This document shows, piece after piece, positions 5,430-10,910 of a stretch of DNA of 10,910 nt. The first letter of the stretch is position 1, and every line of letters begins with the position of its first letter. Both the position numbers and the translations under genes were made by a program. The notes under the pieces were generated by a model that searched no databases, was not told the origin of the DNA, and worked only from the letters and a program-made list of their open reading frames with translations. This stretch comes from Bacillota bacterium (lineage in GTDB: Bacteria > Bacillota > Desulfitobacteriia > Desulfitobacteriales > Desulfitobacteriaceae): NCBI GenBank assembly GCA_023390635.1, contig JAEWCM010000199.1, positions 1-10,910 on the forward strand, given 5' to 3'.

Positions 5430-7988
5430 TTATGCCTTCACCTCCCCGAAGATAATACGCTGCGGCCAATTGACATCCGCCTTCAATGGTTTGTCATATT
5501 TCTCCATCTTAACATTGCATGTATTATACCCTGTATGACCCTGGCCAGTGGGAATAGGTCCGTTAAGCACATTAGTTGCCCCTGCTTTATCGATCCCTGC
5601 CTCTTCGTCCAGCTCAACCCAGGCTCCTTGTCCAATCGCCACCACGCCCGGCATAATTCGCTCCGTCACATACGCTGGGCGAATCACCGAACCGTGACGG
5701 CTGGTGATTTTGATAATATTCTCACTGTTGATTCCCATTTTTAGGGCATCATCCGTATTGATCCATACATTTTGAATGAAGGATTCTCTCATCCAAGGAA
5801 CATTGTCCAACGTGGAATGGGAACGTCTCAGATGATGGATGGTCACCAACTGATAGGGATAGCCATCTTTCTGTCCATTCTCATATCCTTCGAGAGAAGG
5901 CTCATATTTTGGGAGCGGCGATTTGGTAGAAAAACCGATCTCATTGATTTTGTCAGCCAAGGGCTGGGAATAGATCTCGAATTTTCCTGAAGGTGTGTCC
6001 AATTTATGGGCCGCCGGATCTTTCCGGAAATCTTCAAACGAGGTGAATTCCAGTTTATCATTTTCAGTTCTCTGTACTTGATAAATTCCCTTCGTCTGAA
6101 ATTCCTTCCATGAGATCCGCCCCTTTTGAGGGGTTCCTTCAACTTCCAGGGCTTTAATATCTTCATCCGTAATCTCAACTAAATTCTCAAATCCACTGCC
6201 ATCGGGCTTAATGACGGTAGACCCCGCCACTTGATTAAAGACCTGCTGTTTCAGGGCAAAAGGTTCAATTTTATCCACTTCCAGACTGAGTCTTTTTCCT
6301 ATCTCTTTAGCAATCCACATATCGCTTTTTGCTTCAAACAAGGGATCGATCACCTGATTATAAAAAATGAGAATTTCCCGATTGCCTGTTAATAACCCGC
6401 CATATTCTTCCCACTTTGAAATTACCGGCAGGACTACATCGGAGTACCTGGCTTCCGTTGTAAAAAACATATTTTGAGTGAGGACAAATTCCACTTTGCG
6501 GTGAGCCTCAATCCCCTTCATCAAGCCACAGCGCTGATTGAGGCAAGACCCCACTCCTCCGTGATAAATCATTTCAACATCAATATCCTTTTCAGAATTC
6601 AGGCCATCAATGTATTTCCCCGATATAATCGCATTCCACATTTGTCCGTTATTAAGGCGAACTTTTGACAAAGGGTTGGTTAACTTAGGTAAACCGTTTG
6701 TCCCCGCTTTAATCAGATTCGGTCCGGCATTTGTAGCGTTGGCATGCATATTGGGGCTTACCCCGGCGCCCGGAACACCATAGTTTCCGGTCATCATCCC
6801 CAGGGTGAGCATTGCATGTGGCAAATGTTCTCCATTATTAATTCGGGCAGGACCCCCGGCGGTGACAATTGCCGTAGGTTTAGTAGCCGCATATTCCTCT
6901 GCAAACGACTTGATCTTCTCCGAGCTGACTCCGCATATTTGCGAAGCCCATTCAGGTGTCTTGGGCGTCCCGTCATACGTTCCCAAAACATAATCTTTGA
7001 AATTATCCTTAGGGTCCACCCCCTCCGGCATGTGGTCAGCATCATAACCTATACAGTAGGTATCAAGGAAGCTCTGATCTGCCAAATTATTCTTGATGAT
7101 ATGATAAGCCATCCCAAGAATCAGCGTGGTGTCGGTGGCAGGACGGACAGGAATCCATTCATCCGCCAAAACCCGGGCTGTTTCTGTATAGAGAGGATCA
7201 ATCACGATGAACTTTGCGCCTGCTTTTTTCGCTTGCAGGTAATTATACATGGGGTTGCCCAGACTGGAAGAAGCGGGATTAGCACCCCAGAGGATAATCA
7301 ATTTCGATTTACGCAGGCGGAAACGGTCATTTCCTGATGAGGCACCATTATCGGCTATCCCTGTTATCTTAGGATATACCTCAGGCCAACTCCCCCAGGA
7401 AACTTGCCCCCACCGTTCAGTATAGCCGCCGTAAAGATTCAGGGTCCGGGTAATCTCACTGCCTGCGGCGACAAAAATTGCTGAGTTGCTGTACTTCTCT
7501 TTAATTCTCTTAATTTCACTTGCTGCTATATCCAAAGCTTCATCCCAGGAAATGCGCACCCACTCATCTTTGCCCCGCAACTCTTTATTCCCACCACCCG
7601 GTTCCCAGTTTTTGCGTTTCATGGGGTATTTCAGCCGGTCTGCACCCATCACCATTCTGCCTTGTGCACGGCCTCTGGCACATCCTCTTTGCTGAGGAAA
7701 ATCCGGACTGTCAGGATGAGTATCGTCCGTTTTCTGTCTAATAAAGACGCCGTCCACCACATAGGCTTTGTTAAGACAGCGGCCCCCACAATTATGCCAA
7801 CAGGCGGCGGTTACCCATTCTCCCTCTTTTTTACTTAGCTCTTCAATTTTGCCCGCATCAGTCTTTTGGAGTGCGCAGCCCGGCAATGCCATGGCTGCCA
7901 CTGCCCCGCCCATCACTGTGGTTGCCCAGCCGAGAAAGGATCTTCTGCTCAAGTTGTAGCTTTTCGCCTTCTTCATTAGATTTCCCAT
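5430..7988 (-). CDS. dmsA: DmsA-type molybdopterin oxidoreductase catalytic subunit, Tat-exported
   Basis: 852-residue catalytic subunit of the DMSO reductase family, reducing an acceptor outside the membrane. I place the start at the ATG 7986-7988, eight bases after GGAGGTGA. An upstream in-frame TTG (8006) sits inside that ribosome binding site and is unlikely. Residues 14-19 (SRRSFL) are a Tat motif, followed by a hydrophobic stretch ending LPGC with C38, which resembles a lipobox. C63, C67, C71 and C103 (C-x3-C-x3-C-x31-C) bind the proximal [4Fe-4S] cluster. S197 in GQVSWG aligns by eye with the molybdenum-ligating serine of E. coli DmsA. Residues about 711-835 form the pterin-dinucleotide-binding C-terminal domain. 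Family membership is firm. DMSO as the substrate is not shown: TMAO or other S-, N- or oxyanion acceptors are possible, since Desulfitobacterium-type genomes carry many paralogues. Confidence 0.93.
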   Translation of the reverse strand: MGNLMKKAKSYNLSRRSFLGWATTVMGGAVAAMALPGCALQKTDAGKIEELSKKEGEWVTAACWHNCGGRCLNKAYVVDGVFIRQKTDDTHPDSPDFPQQRGCARGRAQGRMVMGADRLKYPMKRKNWEPGGGNKELRGKDEWVRISWDEALDIAASEIKRIKEKYSNSAIFVAAGSEITRTLNLYGGYTERWGQVSWGSWPEVYPKITGIADNGASSGNDRFRLRKSKLIILWGANPASSSLGNPMYNYLQAKKAGAKFIVIDPLYTETARVLADEWIPVRPATDTTLILGMAYHIIKNNLADQSFLDTYCIGYDADHMPEGVDPKDNFKDYVLGTYDGTPKTPEWASQICGVSSEKIKSFAEEYAATKPTAIVTAGGPARINNGEHLPHAMLTLGMMTGNYGVPGAGVSPNMHANATNAGPNLIKAGTNGLPKLTNPLSKVRLNNGQMWNAIISGKYIDGLNSEKDIDVEMIYHGGVGSCLNQRCGLMKGIEAHRKVEFVLTQNMFFTTEARYSDVVLPVISKWEEYGGLLTGNREILIFYNQVIDPLFEAKSDMWIAKEIGKRLSLEVDKIEPFALKQQVFNQVAGSTVIKPDGSGFENLVEITDEDIKALEVEGTPQKGRISWKEFQTKGIYQVQRTENDKLEFTSFEDFRKDPAAHKLDTPSGKFEIYSQPLADKINEIGFSTKSPLPKYEPSLEGYENGQKDGYPYQLVTIHHLRRSHSTLDNVPWMRESFIQNVWINTDDALKMGINSENIIKITSRHGSVIRPAYVTERIMPGVVAIGQGAWVELDEEAGIDKAGATNVLNGPIPTGQGHTGYNTCNVKMEKYDKPLKADVNWPQRIIFGEVKA

Positions 7989-8042
7989 AGAACATGTCAC
8001 CTCCAAAATTTATTACCTTAAAACTCTCTCCAACTTCTATGA

Positions 8043-8065
8043 TTAAAGCTCCTCGTGAGCTTTAA
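8043..8065 (-). promoter_or_regulatory. Hairpin between torD and dmsA
   Basis: A perfect 9-bp inverted repeat (8043-8051 with 8057-8065) around a 5-nt loop lies in the 81-bp gap between the torD stop and dmsA. No T-run follows on the minus strand, so it is not a clear terminator. It could protect or define a processed dmsABC transcript and so set the chaperone-to-enzyme ratio, which is inference. Confidence 0.45.
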
Positions 8066-8069
8066 GGCT

Positions 8070-8753
8070 TTATTGCAATTCAGCTAATAACTCCTTTAAC
8101 AAATCGGTATCGGTTTCCAGAAACCCTTCCAAGATTTTGGCCAATCCCCGATAGAAATCAGTTTCTGCGCTGTTCAAAATGTTTAGAACGATCCTGGGAA
8201 CAAAGCTCTGCAAATGCCTGCTCAAAAAGGCGGCCTGATCTTCTAACACAGACTGCAATGCTGCAATGTCTTGCCCGCCCAAATAAGTAATGCACAACTC
8301 ATTAAGCTGAAACATAAAATCCAATTCCAAGCCCAAATGATCCTCAGCCTCATGTCCATAATTTTTAGGTAGAAAATTATATTTGAAATATTCCCGGCGA
8401 ACTTTTAATGTGTCTTCCTGAAAAAGAAGCCTTTCCTCACTCACATAAGCAGATTCCCAAAGTGGCGCCGGTAACGTATAAGGTCCAATAAACATCCTGG
8501 TATAGTCCCAATGCAATTGCTCATATATTTTTTTATCAAGTACATCGTGCTGACTTACATAACTTTTAATCAGTTCAACCCCTTCATTAATACTTGAATT
8601 CTCTTTCACAAAAGGGAACGATTCTATCAGGTCTTCCTTTGTCATAACTTCTAAATAAGGCAAGCTGGGTTCCTCTCTGAATGATCTGCGCAATAGATCG
8701 TAGGCAAAGCGCCGTTCTTCCATTGCCTGCTGGGTTTCAATAACTTCTGACAT
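8070..8753 (-). CDS. torD: TorD/DmsD-family chaperone for the DmsA-type reductase
   Basis: 227-residue cytoplasmic, all-helical chaperone. Such proteins bind the Tat signal and body of their partner molybdoenzyme, keep it from early export and help cofactor insertion. Family motifs visible: DYTRMFIGP followed by PAPLWESAY (83-103), EAEDHLGLELDFMFQL (135-150) and the FLSRHL...FVPRI helix (176-187). The ATG at 8751-8753 is preferred because AAGGGG lies seven bases upstream. The in-frame GTG at 8759 is only a base or so from that site. It is the first gene of the operon, directly ahead of dmsA, which fits a dedicated chaperone. Whether it is closer to DmsD or TorD is not decided. Confidence 0.9.
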   Translation of the reverse strand: MSEVIETQQAMEERRFAYDLLRRSFREEPSLPYLEVMTKEDLIESFPFVKENSSINEGVELIKSYVSQHDVLDKKIYEQLHWDYTRMFIGPYTLPAPLWESAYVSEERLLFQEDTLKVRREYFKYNFLPKNYGHEAEDHLGLELDFMFQLNELCITYLGGQDIAALQSVLEDQAAFLSRHLQSFVPRIVLNILNSAETDFYRGLAKILEGFLETDTDLLKELLAELQ

Positions 8754-8897
8754 CTCCACACCCCTTTAACTTTTCTACAGTCCCATTTGTATTCGGCGCC
8801 AAAATTCACATGCTAATTCTCTGAAAATAATTTTTTATCTGCAAGAAAAGGCAATGTGATGTGGCCAGTTTAATGATCTGGAAAAGGAGAAATTTTC
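8754..8897. promoter_or_regulatory. Divergent control region between torD-dmsABC and the radical SAM gene
   Basis: 144 bp serve both directions. For torD, TTGCAG (8844-8839) and GAGAAT (8821-8816) with a 17-bp spacer form a weak sigma-A candidate. For the rightward gene, TTCACA (8805-8810) and AATAAT (8826-8831), each five of six, are spaced 15 bp, which is short. A near-perfect palindrome TTCGGCGCCAAA (8792-8803; core GGCGCC) lies centrally and could be an operator. No clear FNR/CRP box (TTGAT-N4-ATCAA) or dehalobox (TTAAT-N4-ATTAA) was seen. Promoter calls are tentative; the shared layout is firm. Confidence 0.35.
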
Positions 8898-10214
8898 ATG
8901 CCCACAACCATTACCTCAGATAACCTTCACCTCATTCAAAATTCCCAGTTCAGAAAATATGCCCAAATATATCTCGATATCTATGAAAACTTCATGGAGC
9001 AAATAAACCAGAAAGGACTTGCGTTAGCTTCTTATGATGAGAGAAAACCTGAAGATATTTCCCCTGTTCTTCCCTTTCAAGGGTTAATCTCCAGGAATGG
9101 CAGCAAGAGCTTCTATACGAAATGGAGCTCTCCGGCCTGTGAAGCATGCAAAAAGGGCGTAGGCAGCGTCACGTTTTTTATTTCTTTAAAATGTCATCGT
9201 CATTGTTACTTTTGCTTTAATTCCAATCAAGAAAATCATGAATATTTTAGCAACCATCAACGTGATTGCGTAGCTGAATTGGAGAAAATGTACAAAAGCG
9301 GACAGAAGCTCGCTTATATCGCTTTGACCGGAGGAGAACCGCTTCTCTATAAGAAGGAAACAATTGACTTCTTTGAATTCACCCGTAAAAAATTCCCCCG
9401 TACCCATACCAGGCTTTATACTTCGGGGGATTTGTTGGATCAGTCCACTTTGCAGGAGCTAAAAGAAGCCGGTCTGAATGAAATCCGTTTCAGCATTAAA
9501 ATGGAAGATCCCCCGGACACCCGGCGAAAAGTCTATGAGAAAATTGAATTTGCTAAACAATATATTAAGGATGTCATGGTAGAAATGCCTGTGATTCCCG
9601 GTACGGAGACTGAAATGAAAGAGCTTTTGCTAATCTTAGATCAGCTGGGGATCAGCGGAATCAATCTTCTGGAATTTTGCTATCCGTTCCACAATGCTAA
9701 AGAATTTCAAAAACGTGGTTTTCAAATCAAAAATCCGCCCTATCATACTCTCTACAATTATTGGTATGCAGGCGGGTTACCGGTAGCTCAAAGCGAAGAA
9801 ATCTGCTTTAGACTATTGGAATTTACTCTGGAGAAAGAACTGAAAATGGGAGTACATTATTGTTCGCTGGAAAACAAGCACACAGGACAGGTCTTTCAGC
9901 AAAATAACAGCCAATCCCAGCCCATTATGTATTTTTCACCGGCTGATTACTTTTTGAAATCAGCCAAGGTTTTTGGCGATGATATCCCTAAAGTGTTAAA
10001 AATCTTCAAAAAGAAAGATATCTCTCTTTACCGGATAAATAACCAATATAACTTCCTGGAATTTCATGTTAAAGATATATCACAGCTAAAGGGACTTGAT
10101 ATAGAAGTAGCAATCTCTTCCAATATTATGGAGGACCGGCCAGGCGGAAAAATTCTTCGCGAGTTGAAAACAGAACTGGTTAAGCCTGAAAAATTCAGCC
10201 TAAAATTAATTTAA
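8898..10214 (+). CDS. Radical SAM protein of unknown function (COG2108-like), divergent from the dms operon
   Basis: 438-residue radical SAM enzyme; substrate unknown. C99, C103 and C106 in KCHRHCYFCFN form the CX3CX2C site for the SAM-binding [4Fe-4S] cluster, and GGEP (145-148) contacts SAM. An extra CEAC pair (C81, C84) lies just before the core. The arrangement CxxC-x14-CxxxCxxC recalls uncharacterised COG2108 proteins related to pyruvate-formate-lyase activase; this is recalled and not searched. The core spans about 90-290. The C-terminal 100 residues match no domain I know and lack the clear multi-cysteine SPASM pattern. The ATG has AAGGAG eight bases upstream. No signal peptide. Its divergent position next to torD suggests a role in maturing, regulating or supplying the reductase, but it could be independent. 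Confidence 0.85.
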   Translation: MPTTITSDNLHLIQNSQFRKYAQIYLDIYENFMEQINQKGLALASYDERKPEDISPVLPFQGLISRNGSKSFYTKWSSPACEACKKGVGSVTFFISLKCHRHCYFCFNSNQENHEYFSNHQRDCVAELEKMYKSGQKLAYIALTGGEPLLYKKETIDFFEFTRKKFPRTHTRLYTSGDLLDQSTLQELKEAGLNEIRFSIKMEDPPDTRRKVYEKIEFAKQYIKDVMVEMPVIPGTETEMKELLLILDQLGISGINLLEFCYPFHNAKEFQKRGFQIKNPPYHTLYNYWYAGGLPVAQSEEICFRLLEFTLEKELKMGVHYCSLENKHTGQVFQQNNSQSQPIMYFSPADYFLKSAKVFGDDIPKVLKIFKKKDISLYRINNQYNFLEFHVKDISQLKGLDIEVAISSNIMEDRPGGKILRELKTELVKPEKFSLKLI

Positions 10215-10243
10215 TAGCCCTTATTTGATAACAAATAAACAGC

Positions 10244-10272
10244 AAAAAACCCCAGGTTTAATGACCTGGGGG
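10244..10272 (-). terminator. Intrinsic terminator of the tRNA operon
   Basis: Minus-strand stem of 8 bp (10271-10264 with 10257-10250) with a 6-nt loop, followed by six Ts (10249-10244). It lies about ten bases after the tRNA-fMet 3' end. The hairpin may also act on the radical SAM transcript from the other side, together with a weak 7-bp AT hairpin at 10221-10238, but no T-run supports this direction. Confidence 0.88.
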
Positions 10273-10282
10273 TAAATATCCT

Positions 10283-10357
<75 letters not shown>

Positions 10358-10444
10358 ATGAAATTGTCCTGCTAGATAAATTCATCCTAATATCAGTATA
10401 AACCTTTTAAGCGGCTCGCATACATTTTTCGCGCATGTGCAAAA

Positions 10445-10520
10445 TGGAGCCGACGATGGGACTCGAACCCGCAACCTGCTGATTACAAATCAGCTGCTCT
10501 ACCAATTGAGCTACATCGGC
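10445..10520 (-). tRNA. tRNA-Thr (anticodon UGU)
   Basis: 76-nt cloverleaf with encoded CCA (10447-10445). Acceptor GCCGATG pairs with CGTCGGC, with one T-G wobble. The anticodon loop is TTTGTAA with TGT at 10487-10485, and the T loop is TTCGAGT. It is the first of two tRNAs in a small minus-strand operon downstream of sigH; 87 bp separate it from tRNA-fMet, with a TATACT box (10400-10395) between them that lacks a clear -35. Confidence 0.97.
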
Positions 10521-10559
10521 TTGCTATCAGCATTGAAACGTGATCAACGGTGCTCTAAC

Positions 10560-10589
10560 ATAATAACATAAGACTATCAGACTTTTCAA
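10560..10589 (-). promoter_or_regulatory. Sigma-A promoter of the tRNA-Thr/tRNA-fMet operon
   Basis: On the minus strand TTGAAA (10589-10584) and TATTAT (10565-10560), each five of six consensus bases, are spaced 18 bp. Start would be near 10553, about 33 bases before tRNA-Thr. It begins 20 bases after the sigH stop; no terminator lies between, so sigH read-through into the tRNAs is also possible. Confidence 0.6.
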
Positions 10590-10608
10590 GTATTTCGTCT
10601 ATGTAAGA

Positions 10609-10910
10609 TTAACCATCTCGTCGTTCCAGATAACGTTCTAATTTGCGTTTAACCCTCTGCAAGGCGTTGTCAATTGATTTAACATGGCGGTGTAAATCCA
10701 CGGCAATCTCCTGATAAGATTTTCCTTCCAAATATGCCATCAAGACTTTCCATTCCAGTGAGCTAAGGATCTCTCCCATCTTTTCCTCAATGTCGTCGAA
10801 CTCTTCCCGGCTAATAATCAGTTCTTCCGGATCGGTGATCCGAGTACCTGAAATCACATCAAGCAAGGTTCGATCAGAGTCTTCATCATAGATGGGCTTG
10901 TTAAGGGACA
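10609..10910 (-). CDS. sigH: RNA polymerase sigma-H factor SigH/Spo0H (5' part outside window)
   Basis: The last 99 codons of an early-stationary-phase, sporulation-initiation sigma factor. The frame is open to the right edge and enters as SLNKPIYDEDSDRTLLDVIS, a stretch typical of SigH between regions 3 and 4. Region 4 follows: KMGEILSSLEWKVLMAYLEG and the helix-turn-helix SYQEIAVDLHRHVKSIDNA that reads the -35, then a basic tail KRKLERYLERRDG. SigH is about 210 residues, so roughly half is missing. A TTG at 10866 lies inside the conserved stretch and is not a start. SigH drives spo0A, spoIIA and competence-type genes in Bacillus and relatives. Confidence 0.95.
   Translation of the reverse strand, partial: SLNKPIYDEDSDRTLLDVISGTRITDPEELIISREEFDDIEEKMGEILSSLEWKVLMAYLEGKSYQEIAVDLHRHVKSIDNALQRVKRKLERYLERRDG

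Noticed and set aside
6744..7337. 197-codon open frame on the plus strand inside dmsA
   Set aside because: Antisense shadow of a clearly conserved molybdoenzyme gene; no ribosome binding site and no recognisable domain.
7989..8006. TTG start extending DmsA by six residues
   Set aside because: The TTG overlaps the GGAGGTGA ribosome binding site, while the ATG at 7988 is spaced eight bases from it.
10609..10866. Stand-alone 85-residue helix-turn-helix protein
   Set aside because: The frame continues upstream to the window edge with typical SigH residues, so this is the C-terminal part of SigH.

Overview
The window looks like chromosome of an anaerobic, endospore-forming Firmicute of the Desulfitobacterium/Peptococcaceae kind. 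This rests on strong GGAGG-type ribosome binding sites, a Tlp-type small acid-soluble spore protein, a Gram-positive LysM/M14 wall peptidase, a SigH (Spo0H) sigma factor, and a complete Tat-exported DMSO-reductase-type respiratory operon. The genus is an inference from gene content and was not tested by a search.

Layout. 1-1130 (minus): 3'-truncated LysM-LysM-M14 peptidoglycan peptidase. 1301-1993 (plus): four-helix membrane protein made of two similar halves. 2091-2318 (plus): spore protein tlp with a sigma-G-like promoter. 2319-2592: convergent intergenic region with an isolated 20-bp perfect hairpin and the rsgA terminator. 2593-3672 (minus): ribosome-assembly GTPase rsgA. Its leader holds a possible 36-codon ORF and a hairpin that buries the rsgA ribosome binding site. 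3935-8753 (minus): torD-dmsA-dmsB-dmsC operon, transcribed right to left. 8898-10214 (plus): divergent radical SAM protein of unknown substrate. 10283-10520 (minus): initiator tRNA-fMet and tRNA-Thr(UGU) with their own promoter and terminator. 10609-10910 (minus): 3' part of sigH.

How the genes work together. In the central operon, TorD is the dedicated chaperone. It would hold the DmsA precursor until the bis-pterin molybdenum (or tungsten) cofactor and Fe-S cluster are in place. DmsA leaves by the Tat pathway with DmsB. DmsC is the eight-helix anchor that oxidises menaquinol. Electrons would run menaquinol -> DmsC -> four [4Fe-4S] clusters of DmsB -> the [4Fe-4S] cluster and pterin site of DmsA -> an external S- or N-oxide-like acceptor. 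The true acceptor cannot be read from the sequence. The divergent radical SAM gene shares the 144-bp control region with torD, so it may belong to the same system, but no function can be assigned.

The most unusual signals are the rsgA leader (small ORF plus ribosome-binding-site hairpin), the stand-alone 20-bp hairpin near 2354-2421, the radical SAM/dms pairing, and the lipobox-like end of the DmsA Tat signal. No insertion sequence, CRISPR array, prophage or new defence-type system was seen.
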